Below are positions 26,643 to 36,315 of a DNA stretch of 64,000 nucleotides, piece by piece; the stretch's first letter is position 1; every line of letters begins with the position of its first letter. A model generated the notes under the pieces. The model was not told where the DNA came from and did not search any database. It worked only from the letters and a program-made list of their open reading frames with translations. The position numbers and the translations under genes were made by a program. This stretch comes from Luethyella okanaganae (GTDB lineage: Bacteria; Actinomycetota; Actinomycetes; Actinomycetales; Microbacteriaceae), in assembly GCF_042660285.1 (NCBI RefSeq), contig NZ_JBHSTP010000002.1, positions 434,001-498,000 of the forward strand, read 5' to 3'.

Positions 26643-27680
26643 CTACGGCGTGATGATGGTCACGCCGGGGGTCGTGCTCGGTTGCGACATCGCGGCGAGC
26701 GCGGCGGGGGCCTCGTCGAGTGCGATCCGCCTTTCGATCAGCTTCTGCGGCTGGAGCCGCCCGTCGAGCACGAGTTCGAGCATGTCCGCGTAGGCGTTTG
26801 CAGGCATGCCGTGGCTGCCGAGGATGCTGAGCTCGCCGGCGATGACCGCACTCAGGGGGAACCGCGGGTCTTCTGCGAGCAGGCCGATCTGCACGTGACG
26901 TCCTCGGCGGGCGAGCGAGCGCACGGCGATCGCGACGGTGCTCTCGCGGCCGAGCGCCTCGAGCGACACCTGCGGTCCGCCATCCGTCACGGAGCGGATG
27001 CGTGCGACGACCTCGTCGTCGGCGAGGCCGCGTGAGTCGATCGTGTGCTCGGCTCCGGCGCGGGCGGCGGCGACCAGTGCGGCAGGGCTGATGTCGACGG
27101 CGGTCACCACGGCGCCGAGTGCCCGGCCGATCATCACGGCGCTCAGGCCGACCCCGCCGCAGCCGACGACGACGAGATGCTCGCCCGGCGATAACGCCGC
27201 CTGGTGGGCGAGACCTCGGTAGGAGGTCGCGAAGCGGCACCCCAGAAGCGCGGCGGCTCCGGAGTCGAGCTCGTCGGGGATGGCGATGAGGTTCACGTCG
27301 GCGTCATGCAGGGCGACACGCTCGGCGAAGGAGCCCCAGTGGCTGAAGCCGGGCTGGGTCTGGTTGCGGCACACCTGCCCATTGCCGGATGCGCACTCGG
27401 GGCAGCGTCCGCACGCGCAGACGAAGGGGACCGTCACGCGCTGGCCCAGCGCGAACCGGCTCACGTGCGGCCCGATCGCGTCGATGACGCCGACGAGTTC
27501 GTGACCGGGAACGTGGGGGAGGGCGACATCAGCGTCGTGGCCGAGCCAGGCGTGCCAGTCGCTGCGGCAGAGGCCCGTCGCCTCGACGCGCAGCACCACG
27601 CCGGCCGGGCTCGGCTCTGGGTCGGCGACCTCGCGAACCTCGGGAAGTCGACCGAAGGCATCGAACCAGACAGCGCGCAT
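26643..27680 (-). CDS. Zinc-dependent alcohol dehydrogenase
   Basis: A 345-residue medium-chain dehydrogenase. The start at 27680 (MRAVWFDAFGRLPEVREVAD) is the natural N-terminus; the 55-residue upstream extension is not family-like. Catalytic zinc ligands are in GLCRSDWHAW and GHELVG, and the structural zinc cysteines in CACGRCPECASGNGQVC. The Rossmann motif is VVGCGGVGLSAVM. It oxidises alcohols with NAD; LHA-type substrate preference is unknown. Convergent with glyS. Confidence 0.93.
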   Translation of the reverse strand: MRAVWFDAFGRLPEVREVADPEPSPAGVVLRVEATGLCRSDWHAWLGHDADVALPHVPGHELVGVIDAIGPHVSRFALGQRVTVPFVCACGRCPECASGNGQVCRNQTQPGFSHWGSFAERVALHDADVNLIAIPDELDSGAAALLGCRFATSYRGLAHQAALSPGEHLVVVGCGGVGLSAVMIGRALGAVVTAVDISPAALVAAARAGAEHTIDSRGLADDEVVARIRSVTDGGPQVSLEALGRESTVAIAVRSLARRGRHVQIGLLAEDPRFPLSAVIAGELSILGSHGMPANAYADMLELVLDGRLQPQKLIERRIALDEAPAALAAMSQPSTTPGVTIITP

Positions 27681-27896
27681 GGCTCCATTATCGATGCGAC
27701 CGGCAGTGGTCAGCTCGGAGGGGCCGGCTTCGAGTACCTGTGTGGCCGCCCTGAGCGCCCCAACGGCCGGATGGTCGACCTCGATGGGCGTGGTTCGGTT
27801 GTCGCCCACGCCACAGGATATTGAGCTGGGGCCCCTCTCGCACATGTGGCACTACATGACGTCTAGCGACACGGGTGCAGGCTGCGAGTGATGGGC

Positions 27897-28658
27897 CTAG
27901 CCGATGGTGCCGCCGGTCGCATAGACGAAGAGGAGTGTAAGAGGCCCGCCGATGATGAAGTTGTTGGCGGCGTGAAGGAGTAGTACGTGCCAGATGTTCC
28001 GTGTCCAGAGGTAGATGAGGTTCATCAGTAGTCCAGCGGCAGCGAAGGAGAGCGTCAGGATCCACTGGCCACCGAAATTGTTGATATGGATTGCTCCAAA
28101 CAGGATGGCATTGACAAGAGTGAGCAGGGTAGCTGCAGCGAGGTTGCCCCATACGGGGAACTTCATCAGCAGGGTATGGCGGAAGGTGAAGTCCTCGATC
28201 AAGGCCGTCGCGATTGGGCCGAAGGACGCGAACAGGAGAACCCCGAATCCGAGCGAGGCAACCGGTGCAGCACTTGTTTCGGGGATGTTCGAGACGAAGG
28301 GGCGAAGCGCTGCTCCCACGACATCGGTGACGATCAGAAGGAGGATCATCCCCAGGAGGACGATGCCGATGCTCCGCCCTAGCACGGCCAGGAATGCTCG
28401 CCAGTGCCGAGCAAGGAGCTCGCGGTTCGCGATCGCCAACATGACGAACAGAATCAGCCTGATAGATGTGTCGGCGACTGCTCGTGTGGCGAGATCAGCT
28501 GTGACGAGCGATATCACCCACCCACCCAGGAAGATCGCCGGCACCGCAAGCAGCGCGATCCAATCGCGAGCTCCCCAGGTGAATCGGACAGGAAAGGACT
28601 CGGCTCTGACTTGAACCAGAAAGCCCTTCCTACGGGCTGTCTCCACATCTGCAACCAC
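27897..28658 (-). CDS. CPBP family intramembrane metalloprotease
   Basis: A 253-residue membrane protein with about seven helices. The CPBP/Abi motif appears as IEDFTFRHTLL (usual EExxxR, here E-D then R), then NAILFGAIHINNF and NIWHVLLLHAANNF, which supply the conserved histidine and asparagines. GC content and codon choice are visibly lower than in neighbouring genes, and the 240 bp on either side share this, so lateral acquisition is likely. Such proteases often process peptides or give self-immunity to bacteriocins, but no bacteriocin gene is seen beside it. Confidence 0.85.
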   Translation of the reverse strand: MVADVETARRKGFLVQVRAESFPVRFTWGARDWIALLAVPAIFLGGWVISLVTADLATRAVADTSIRLILFVMLAIANRELLARHWRAFLAVLGRSIGIVLLGMILLLIVTDVVGAALRPFVSNIPETSAAPVASLGFGVLLFASFGPIATALIEDFTFRHTLLMKFPVWGNLAAATLLTLVNAILFGAIHINNFGGQWILTLSFAAAGLLMNLIYLWTRNIWHVLLLHAANNFIIGGPLTLLFVYATGGTIG

Positions 28659-28833
28659 TTGTGTGTTCCTCCTGCTTGAACGTGAACAACCTCAAGTCTT
28701 GTGATCGACAGTCGCAGAAGCGTCCCCCGAGGGAATGATGTCCTCTGACGCGCCGTACTGCGAGAGGAGGGAACATGAACCTTTCGACTTGGTTCGCAGG
28801 TTCAGTGCGGTCGGCTGGCACCGGCAGGTGCCG

Positions 28834-30204
28834 TCAGGAGTTCGCTCGCCGGGTCAGTGGAACGGGCGCGGGTGCCGCACGCTGCTCCGAGGACGCCTCT
28901 GGCACGATTCCGAAGATCGCCTCGAGGCTGTCGAGCCAGGCCTGTTGCTCCCCTGAGCGTGCGTACTCGCGCGCGCGGTTCATCGGGATGTGCAGCAGCA
29001 CGCCGGCGAGGTGGCGCAAGGCCTGTTCGATGCGGCCGTCGTCGTCGCCACGGGCACGGGCACGCCCGATCTCGGCGTCGAGCAGTTCGAAGACGTGGCT
29101 CCGCAACGCGACGACGGCGGGGGCAAGGCTCTGCTCCTCGGCGACATCCGTGAACTTCCGCGCCGCTCTTCCGACGATCGCGCGCGCCTCGTCGGTCGCG
29201 TTGAGCTCTTCGAGCGGAGCGTGGATGCGAATCGTCTCCAGATCGAGCAACTCGACTCCCGGGATTCCGCCGACGTCGGGGTCGACGTTGCGGGGAAGCC
29301 CGAGGTCGATCACGAGCTGACTGCGCGACTCCCGTGCGGTGCGAGCGGGGCAGACGGAGACCGGTGCGCCCGAGCGCTCCCGTCGGTCTAGGCCGAGTTC
29401 GGCGCGGCCGGCCGTGATCACGGCGGCGTCGAGCACGTGGTGGTCGGCGGTCGTGCATGTCACGATGATGTCGACGGACGCCGCGGTATGCGCGTACCCG
29501 GTGGCTGGAACAGCGACGATGCCGTGGCTTGCGGCGAAGCGGGCACCGCGCCCGGACGGCGAGTAGACCTGGACATCCTCGACACCCCGGTCTCGGAGTG
29601 CGGCGAGGGAGGCCCCGGCATAGCGGCCGGTGCCGACGAGCAGGACACTCGTCTCGGCCCAGTCGCTCACGCGACTCTCTGCGAGGTCGAGGGCGAGCCG
29701 AACGAGCGACCGGCCGGCCGAGCCGATCCCGGTGCGGTTCTTGACGCCGCGCGAGGTCTGCGAGGCGCGCTGGAAGAGCCGTTCCAACTCGGGGCTCGTG
29801 GTGCCGAGGCTGCGTGCCCGCTCGAGGGAACGCCGCACCTGACCGGCGATCTCGCCCTCACCGACGACGACCGACTCGAGCCCTGCCGAGACGGCGAAGA
29901 GGTGCTCGGCGACGCCGTTGCCGTGCACGAGGTCGAGAGTGTCCCGCAGCGTCTCCACGTCTACGGCGGTCGCGGCGCTCACCGCCTCGATCGCAGAGAA
30001 GACTGCGGGCAGGGGCGAGACCCCGAACGGCTTGTCGAGGTCGAGATACGCCTCGAAGCGGTTGCACGTCGCGACGACGACGGCGCCGCGCGTGGCATCG
30101 TGGCCGGAGACGATTACGCTGCCGACGGCGCCCGCGTCGACGGAGAGTCGCTCGAGGAGGTCGAAGCTCGAGTTCTTGTGACTCGCGGACAGGCAGATGA
30201 GCAC
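28834..30204 (-). CDS. hemA: Glutamyl-tRNA reductase
   Basis: A 456-residue enzyme that reduces glutamyl-tRNA to glutamate-1-semialdehyde, the first committed step of the C5 heme pathway. The nucleophile C47 sits in VVVATCNRFEAY; GEGEIAGQVRRSLERA and NRTGIGSAGRSLVRLALDLA (near residues 120-175) follow, then a Rossmann domain (VLLVGTGRYAGASLAAL) and the helical dimerisation domain. The semialdehyde made here is used by HemL at 50150. It is divergent from hemE. Confidence 0.96.
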   Translation of the reverse strand: MLICLSASHKNSSFDLLERLSVDAGAVGSVIVSGHDATRGAVVVATCNRFEAYLDLDKPFGVSPLPAVFSAIEAVSAATAVDVETLRDTLDLVHGNGVAEHLFAVSAGLESVVVGEGEIAGQVRRSLERARSLGTTSPELERLFQRASQTSRGVKNRTGIGSAGRSLVRLALDLAESRVSDWAETSVLLVGTGRYAGASLAALRDRGVEDVQVYSPSGRGARFAASHGIVAVPATGYAHTAASVDIIVTCTTADHHVLDAAVITAGRAELGLDRRERSGAPVSVCPARTARESRSQLVIDLGLPRNVDPDVGGIPGVELLDLETIRIHAPLEELNATDEARAIVGRAARKFTDVAEEQSLAPAVVALRSHVFELLDAEIGRARARGDDDGRIEQALRHLAGVLLHIPMNRAREYARSGEQQAWLDSLEAIFGIVPEASSEQRAAPAPVPLTRRANS

Positions 30205-30387
30205 TTCAGGATTCTACCCGAGGCCTGCCGGTGTCGCGGCGGCCGTGTATTCCAGGGAAACATCGTGCGGCATGGAGCGGCTCGGCGTGTGCTGTCCACC
30301 CGATCGACCGCGGCACGCACCGATAGCGCCTACCCGCACGGCTCGCGCGCAGAGGTCGACACTTCCCGGCGGTGTTTCTGAGCGACA

Positions 30388-31560
30388 ATGGGGTACGTGA
30401 ACCTCGACGCGCAGCATCCGCTCTCTTCCGGCCTCACCAGCGAATCTCGGCTCGTGCGCGCCTATCAGGGCGATCGCCCCGAGGTCACGCCGGTCTGGTT
30501 CATGCGGCAGGCGGGCCGCTCGCTGCCGGAGTACCGGGAACTGCGTGCCGGCACCAGGATGCTCGATGCCTGTCTCGACCCGGAGCTCGCGAGCGAGATC
30601 ACCCTGCAGCCCGTCCGCCGTCATGGCGTCGACGCCGGCATCTTCTTCAGCGACATCGTCGTGCCGTTGAAGCTCGTCGGCGTCGAGGTCGAGATCGTCT
30701 CGGGCAAGGGGCCGGTCATGGCGGCGCCCGTGCGCACGGCGGCTGATGTCGCAGCTCTCACGGCGCTCGACCCTGCCATGCTCGACGAGGCGCTCGCTCC
30801 CGTCGAGCAGGCCGTGCGCCGCACCGTCGCAGAGCTCGCCCGTGTCGACTCGACGGGCTCGTCACCGTTCAGGTCCGGAACGGCCACCCCGCTCATCGGT
30901 TTCGCGGGTGCGCCGTTCACCCTCGCCGCGTACCTCGTCGAGGGTGGTCCGTCCAAGGACCACATCGCGGCCCGCACGCTCATGCACGCCGACCCCGAGG
31001 CCTGGGCGCGGCTCATGGCCTGGACGGCCGATGTCACCGGCCGGTTCCTGCGTGCGCAAGTGCTCGCCGGCGCGAGCGCAGCCCAGCTCTTCGACTCGTG
31101 GGCCGGAGCGCTCTCGCTCTCCGACTACGTGCGGTACGCGGCGCCCGCATCCGCCCGCGCCATCGGCCACGTGCGTGATCTCAGCTACTCCCTGCCGGCA
31201 CGAGACCAGGCTGCCGACCCCGAGACGGTGCGCCGCTCGGTGCCGATCGTGCACTTCGGGGTGGGGACCGGCGAACTTCTCCAGGCCATGCACGACGTCG
31301 GGGCCGACGTCGTCGGCGTCGACTACCGCGTGCCGCTCGACGAGGCCAGCCGTCGCCTGGGCGGCAACGTGCCCCTTCAGGGCAACATCGACCCGGCGCT
31401 GCTCGCGGCCCCCTGGCCGGTGCTGGAGGCGCACGTGCGCGATGTGCTCGTGCGGGGTCGCACGGCGCCGGCTCATGTGCTCAACCTCGGCCATGGCGTT
31501 CCGCCTGAGACGGACCCGGCCGTGCTCACCCGCGTGGTCGAGTTCGTGCACTCGCTATGA
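30388..31560 (+). CDS. hemE: Uroporphyrinogen decarboxylase
   Basis: A 390-residue enzyme that decarboxylates uroporphyrinogen III to coproporphyrinogen III. Signature 1 is TPVWFMRQAGRSLPEYRELR (near residues 34-54), and the second signature region is GFAGAPFTLAAYLVEGGPSK. A GTG at 30397 is an alternative start. It begins 183 bp from divergent hemA and overlaps hemY by four bases. Confidence 0.96.
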   Translation: MGYVNLDAQHPLSSGLTSESRLVRAYQGDRPEVTPVWFMRQAGRSLPEYRELRAGTRMLDACLDPELASEITLQPVRRHGVDAGIFFSDIVVPLKLVGVEVEIVSGKGPVMAAPVRTAADVAALTALDPAMLDEALAPVEQAVRRTVAELARVDSTGSSPFRSGTATPLIGFAGAPFTLAAYLVEGGPSKDHIAARTLMHADPEAWARLMAWTADVTGRFLRAQVLAGASAAQLFDSWAGALSLSDYVRYAAPASARAIGHVRDLSYSLPARDQAADPETVRRSVPIVHFGVGTGELLQAMHDVGADVVGVDYRVPLDEASRRLGGNVPLQGNIDPALLAAPWPVLEAHVRDVLVRGRTAPAHVLNLGHGVPPETDPAVLTRVVEFVHSL

Positions 31561-33071
31561 CCGGGGACCAGCCCGACGAGGGTGTGCTGTCCGAGGGTGA
31601 TGGCGATGTCGCCGATGTCGTCGTGGTCGGCGCTGGGGTGGCCGGACTCGTCGCAGCGCGCGAATGTCTGCGTGTCGGCCTGAGGGTCACGATCCTCGAG
31701 GCGAGGGATCTCCCGGGCGGCTGCGTCGGCTCGCACGAGCTCGCCGGACTGCGCCTCGACTCCGGCGCCGAGAGCTTCGCGACCAGGGGCGGTTCCGTCG
31801 AGAGACTGCTCGACGAACTCGGCCTGGGCGGGCAGATCGTCGCGCCAGAGGCCGGGCGTGCGTGGTTGCGTCTGCCCGGGAGCGGTGGAGCAGCCGTCAC
31901 GGTTCCCCTGCCGAAGACCGCGCTGCTCGGCATTCCGTCGTCGCCGCTCGCCGATGACGTGCGCGCGGCGATCGGCTGGGGCGGCGCCCTGCGCGCCTAT
32001 CTCGACCGTCTCATGCCCGTGCTCACGATCGGCCGGGAGACGAATCTGGGTGCCGTGGTGCGCAAGCGCATGGGCCGGCGGGTGCTCGACCGGCTCGTCT
32101 CGCCGATCTCGTCGGGGGTCTACTCGGCAAATGCCGACGAACTCGAGCTCGACGGCGTGGCTCCTGGGCTCAACCAGGCGATGACCCGTGCCGGCTCGCT
32201 CTCGGGAGGGGTCGCCCTGCTGCGCGCGGATGCGCCGGCCGGTTCCGCGGTCCGCGGCATCCGTGGCGGCATGTCCCGGCTGGTCGATGCGCTCGTCGCC
32301 GACATCAGCCGCCTCGACGGCGAGCTTCGCACGGGGGCGCGCGCCGCGAGACTCGACGCCATCGACGACGCCAGGGCGGCCGGCGAGGTGGGCGACGAGA
32401 AAAGGTGGGCGGTGCATGTCGAGGATTCGGTGGGGGAGCGGAACAAGATCCGCGCACGCGCCGTGATCGTCGCCGCACCGGCGGCACCGTCGATCGCCCT
32501 GCTCTCAAGCGTCTGCCCGGATTGGGGGGAACCTCTCGCCGGCGAGTGGCCGGCCGGCCCGTCGGTCGAGCTCGCGACGATCGTCGTCGACGAGACCGCT
32601 CTCGACGACGCGCCTCGCGGAAGCGGCGCCCTCATCGCCGCCGGCACCCCCGGCGTCACCGCGAAGGCGCTCACTCACGCGACCGCGAAGTGGGCGTGGC
32701 TCGCCGAGACGGCCGGACCGGGGCGTCACGTCATCCGCCTCTCCTACGGACGTGCCGGGGAGGCGGAGGCGACGGCCGCTCTCGACGACGACGCCTTTCT
32801 GGTGCTTGCTCTCCACGACGCGAGTGAGATTCTGGGCGTGCCGCTCTCAGCGGCGAACGTCGTGGCCCATGCGAGAACGGTCTGGCGGGACGCCCTCTCG
32901 CACGCGGCGGTCGGCCAACGAGCCCGAGTCGACGGTCTGCGCGCCGCCCTCTCCGAAGAACCGACGCTCGAGGCCGTCGGCGCGTGGGTGGCGGGCACGG
33001 GGCTGGCCTCGGTGGTTCCGGATGCCCGCGATGCCGCCCGTCGCATCCGACAGCACCTCCTGCATCTCTGA
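31557..33071 (+). CDS. hemY: Coproporphyrinogen III oxidase (HemY/HemG-type)
   Basis: A 504-residue FAD enzyme of the protoporphyrinogen-oxidase fold. The dinucleotide motif VVVVGAGVAGLVAA is near residue 22 and the second flavin segment LEARDLPGGCVGS follows. With HemQ and HemH nearby this fits the coproporphyrin-dependent pathway of Gram-positives, where the substrate is coproporphyrinogen III. Overlaps hemE by four bases. The Gly/Arg-rich 3' gap to 33275 holds no gene. Confidence 0.93.
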   Translation: MTGDQPDEGVLSEGDGDVADVVVVGAGVAGLVAARECLRVGLRVTILEARDLPGGCVGSHELAGLRLDSGAESFATRGGSVERLLDELGLGGQIVAPEAGRAWLRLPGSGGAAVTVPLPKTALLGIPSSPLADDVRAAIGWGGALRAYLDRLMPVLTIGRETNLGAVVRKRMGRRVLDRLVSPISSGVYSANADELELDGVAPGLNQAMTRAGSLSGGVALLRADAPAGSAVRGIRGGMSRLVDALVADISRLDGELRTGARAARLDAIDDARAAGEVGDEKRWAVHVEDSVGERNKIRARAVIVAAPAAPSIALLSSVCPDWGEPLAGEWPAGPSVELATIVVDETALDDAPRGSGALIAAGTPGVTAKALTHATAKWAWLAETAGPGRHVIRLSYGRAGEAEATAALDDDAFLVLALHDASEILGVPLSAANVVAHARTVWRDALSHAAVGQRARVDGLRAALSEEPTLEAVGAWVAGTGLASVVPDARDAARRIRQHLLHL

Positions 33072-33275
33072 GGTTCCCGGCCGGCGGGCGACGGTGTGTT
33101 CGAGACGGTGTGCTCGAGGGGGGTGGCCGAGCGCGGAAGCCGGTTATGGAGGGCGGTGACGCGTTTCGGCGGGGCCCCTCGGCCCCAGCTCGCGGCGCCG
33201 TGTCCAGCGAGCAGAAGACCGAGCCGGCACATCGCCGCGGACGGTGTCCTCGCGGTGCTGACGCGACAAGCGCGA

Positions 33276-33953
33276 CTAGGATGAGTGGCCGTCTCCGGTC
33301 GTGCCCGTTCTCGAGTAGGTTCCGAGATCGATGAGCCCGAGCGCGGCGCCCTGTCGTGTCGCGGCGACCCGCGAACTGACACCGAGCTTCGTATAGAGAT
33401 TCACGACGTGTCGTTTCACCGTCCCGGTACTGATCGAGAGCTCTCGTGCGATCGCCGCGTTCGTCTTGCCGACGACGAGGAGCTCGAGGACTTCGAGTTC
33501 GCGGGGGGAGACGGGACCGGTCGGCTTGTTCCGCTGCGGCGGATGCGGTCTGCGCGGTCGACGAGACGAGACGGCTATGTCCTCGACCACCTTGAGAAAA
33601 CGGGACAGCGGCTGATTGAGCGACTCCACTGCCCAGGCGCCGTCGTTGAGGAGCGGCTGCTTGTCCTCGTCGTGCACGGCGACCAGATGGGTGGTGGCCA
33701 CGACTCTCGTGCGGGGAGAGAACTGAGCGGTCAGGCGAACGAGCGCGCCGAACGGCGGGGTGTCGCTCGTAGCAGACACGACCAGCACCCGGGGTTGGAA
33801 TGCCCGGGCAAGGATGATCGCGTCGCAGCCACCACCTCCGGTCGCGCAGACCTCAACGGTCTCGCTTCTTCCGAGCACCTCGGCGAGCGCTTCGACCATC
33901 ACGGTATTGTCGTCTGCGAGCACGATGCCGTAGGTCGGGGTCTCAGGATTCAT
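33276..33953 (-). CDS. LuxR-type response regulator with atypical receiver
   Basis: About 225 residues from ATG 33953 (other in-frame ATGs at 33971 and 34016; none has a decisive ribosome site). A receiver-like domain begins YGIVLADDNTVMVEALAEVL with the acidic pair intact, but the strand that should end in the phosphoacceptor Asp reads RVLVVSATSD, with serine there. A NarL/LuxR HTH follows (SPRELEVLELLVVGKTNAAI, then ARELSISTGTVKRHV). No kinase gene is adjacent. It may be phosphorylation-independent. It is divergent from the GH25 gene at 34682 and may control it. Confidence 0.86.
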   Translation of the reverse strand: MNPETPTYGIVLADDNTVMVEALAEVLGRSETVEVCATGGGGCDAIILARAFQPRVLVVSATSDTPPFGALVRLTAQFSPRTRVVATTHLVAVHDEDKQPLLNDGAWAVESLNQPLSRFLKVVEDIAVSSRRPRRPHPPQRNKPTGPVSPRELEVLELLVVGKTNAAIARELSISTGTVKRHVVNLYTKLGVSSRVAATRQGAALGLIDLGTYSRTGTTGDGHSS

Positions 33954-34681
33954 TGGGAATGATCGGTTCATAGATAGGGGGTTCGGCACGCGGCGAGCAC
34001 GGAGCTCTCTCCCCATATCCTCATGAGGGAGAAGCAGGCACCGGTTCGGCTTGAAGGCCCCCGCAACGATGCTCCCGAGCCACCCCCCAGCGTACCTCCA
34101 AGGTCGTGCGACCGGACTGCAACGGCAGGGGCGTCGCGTCGCGTCGCCTTCGAGGGCGACGCGCAGTTCACAAGCCTACGGAACGAAGACCCGGTTCTGT
34201 ATCCGGCGACCAGTGCATTGATACTACATCTTTCGATACATGCGACGTCGCTCGGCTGTTCGTGCTCGGCCCGGCCATGACGACCCCGCCCCCCGAGGGA
34301 GCCGCATGTATCGTATGCCGCATCGATGATGTGCCCTTCGGGCGTGTCTGCGACTAATAGCCACCACTACCGTTGTTGATGCCGCATGTGAGATGGCGAC
34401 CGTGAAGAAGCGCCTCCGAATACTCGGCTGCCACCCGGTAGCAGCGAAGGTTGCGACCGTGTGGCGGCCCGGGAAGCTCGCTCATGACGACGACCGAGCT
34501 CTCGGGCAGCGCAGAGGTTCGGTGGGCATGGCATGCTAGTCGATTTTGGTTGTGAACAGCATGTCCTTTTGCTGAGAGGGGTTCCCAACCGGCCGTTTTA
34601 TACTTTCGAGTGCATGGGATCCAGTGCAGAGAGCGCTGAACCGTGTCTATTTATCTATTGATATCTACCTAAGTGAATTCT
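33954..34681. other. AT-rich intergenic region between regulator and muramidase
   Basis: About 700 bp with no convincing gene. Base composition falls toward the right end, where 34590-34690 is clearly AT-rich in contrast to the chromosome. A TATACT -10-like hexamer lies at 34599-34604 with no good -35 box 16-18 bases upstream, so an activator-dependent promoter for the muramidase is possible. Short frames here show no family-like sequence. Confidence 0.6.
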
Positions 34682-36292
34682 ATGAGAAAACATATATATC
34701 TATTTGTGAGCATATTTGCCGCCATTCTCCTTTCGGTGGCGCCGACGCTGAGCGCACAGGCCGCCGAGTCTCCGCCAGGCTCGTCGCCACAGGGCGTCTA
34801 CGGTATCGACGTGGCGACGTCACAGAGCGATCTGGACTTCGAGGCGATTCGAAAGGCCGGGTACCAGTTCGCGATCGTGAAGGCGGGCGGCAGCAACGTG
34901 TCGCCGACCTATACGGCGCCGTTCTACCAGAAACAGGTCGAACGGGCCCGTGCGGCCGGGCTGCTCGTCGGGCACTACTGGGTCGCCGGATCGCGCGATG
35001 ATCCGAAGAAGGATGCCAAGTTCTTCGTCGACCACCTCTCCGACTACCGAGAGGGGGACATCCTCGTCCTCGACAATGAAGGAATCGACGACGGGGAGTT
35101 CTGGAACGACGAAAAGACGGCTTCGTTCCTGAAAGAGGTGCAGTCCAAGACCGGGCGATTGCCCCTCTTCTACACCAACTCGTCGTTGGTGAGATCCATC
35201 GACTGGCCTCAGACCAAGGCGCTGGGTACCAAACTATGGATCGCGCACTTCACGACACCAGCCAAACCGAACATCGGGAACGCCTTCCCGACCTGGGTCA
35301 TCCATCAATACAGCGACGGGGGAAAACAGGACATCATCCCGTTCGACATCGACATCGCGAAGCTTGATGCGTTCGAGGGGCTTTCGCAGCCGCCAAACGG
35401 CGAGACCGGGCCTCCTGTTGGCGCGATCATTCCGCCCAAGGCCAGCTATACCGTTGAGCAAGGGAAGATCATCCAGCGCATCGCGGCCGTCGGCGGATAT
35501 ACGGGTCCGATCGATGGCGACCCCGGCAACAACACCTGGCTCGGAGTGAGTCGAGTTCTGAAACAGTCGAATGTGCTGAAGGACGCAGAGACCAATGAGC
35601 AGGGCCTTCAGCGGTTGGCTCAGAAGTACGGGTATACCGGAGCGATCGACGGCGTGCTGAACGCCGACGCGTTTGCGGGTCTCCGGGCCTACCTGGACTC
35701 CCGCTCGGCTGCCAAGCCGAACGCCGTTTCGGTGAAGCCGTCCGAGTCCGTCGAGTCGGCTCCCGCCGTGCCTTCGGAGAAGCCGGTCGCGCCTGAGTCT
35801 GTCGAGTCGGCTCCCGCCGTGCCTTCGGAGAAGCCGGTCGCGCCTGAGTCTGTCGAGTCGGCTCCCGCCGTGTCTTCGATCGAGCCGATCCCCGTCATGT
35901 CTTCAGCGAAGCCGGCCGAGACCGCGCCCCGGCATGGGCGGACCTTTGTGGTGTCTCCGGACGATCTGGCCGCGGCGGCAACTCCGGCCGAATCCGCTGA
36001 GCCGGTGGGCTCGGCGATCTCCGGGGTCGAGGAGCCAGAACGCGCCGTCGAGGATGCCAACCCGGCGCCGGCGGAGTCGTCTGTCGCGACGTCCAAGCCG
36101 GAGAGCGCCAGCGCGCGCGGAAAGGCGGCACCCTTCGCCGCGCTAGCGAGTACCGGAGTGGATTCCGTCGTGAGCCTCATCGGTGTCAGCTTGGTGCTGC
36201 TGGTTGGAGGAGTGATCGCCGTGCTGCGGAGCAGACACCGGTGGTTCAAGGGTGTCTTCGGCTCTGCTGAAGAGTCGCGATCGGAGAGTTAG
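34682..36292 (+). CDS. Secreted GH25-type muramidase with peptidoglycan-binding repeats and LASTG wall anchor
   Basis: A 536-residue exported protein. Residues 1-26 are a signal peptide (MRKHIYLFVSIFAAI core). A glycoside hydrolase 25 domain spans about 38-235 (VYGIDVATSQSDLDFEAIRK; catalytic D-x-E in ILVLDNEGID; LWIAHFT; THQY-like VIHQYSDGG). Two peptidoglycan-binding-like repeats follow (GGYTGPIDG and YGYTGAIDG units). Then a Ser/Pro/Glu-rich linker holds 17-residue repeats, and the C-terminus has L488-A-S-T-G492, a hydrophobic helix and a basic tail: an LAXTG sorting signal of the class E sortase type. It should be covalently attached to the wall. A GTG nine bases upstream is an alternative start. 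No sortase gene is in the window. Confidence 0.88.
   Translation: MRKHIYLFVSIFAAILLSVAPTLSAQAAESPPGSSPQGVYGIDVATSQSDLDFEAIRKAGYQFAIVKAGGSNVSPTYTAPFYQKQVERARAAGLLVGHYWVAGSRDDPKKDAKFFVDHLSDYREGDILVLDNEGIDDGEFWNDEKTASFLKEVQSKTGRLPLFYTNSSLVRSIDWPQTKALGTKLWIAHFTTPAKPNIGNAFPTWVIHQYSDGGKQDIIPFDIDIAKLDAFEGLSQPPNGETGPPVGAIIPPKASYTVEQGKIIQRIAAVGGYTGPIDGDPGNNTWLGVSRVLKQSNVLKDAETNEQGLQRLAQKYGYTGAIDGVLNADAFAGLRAYLDSRSAAKPNAVSVKPSESVESAPAVPSEKPVAPESVESAPAVPSEKPVAPESVESAPAVSSIEPIPVMSSAKPAETAPRHGRTFVVSPDDLAAAATPAESAEPVGSAISGVEEPERAVEDANPAPAESSVATSKPESASARGKAAPFAALASTGVDSVVSLIGVSLVLLVGGVIAVLRSRHRWFKGVFGSAEESRSES
35750..35873 (+). repeat. 51-bp coding tandem repeat in wall-linker
   Basis: A 51-bp unit encoding VESAPAVPSEKPVAPES begins at 35750, 35801 and 35852; the first two copies differ by at most a few bases and the third is partial, ending about 35873. 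It lengthens the Pro/Glu/Ser-rich wall-spanning linker of the muramidase. Copy number could change by recombination without breaking the frame. Confidence 0.92.
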
Positions 36293-36315
36293 GGACGCTG
36301 ACTCATTCGCGGCGG

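Noticed and set aside
35750..35873. Possible CRISPR-like repeats
   Set aside because: Contiguous in-frame coding repeats without spacers, inside the muramidase linker.
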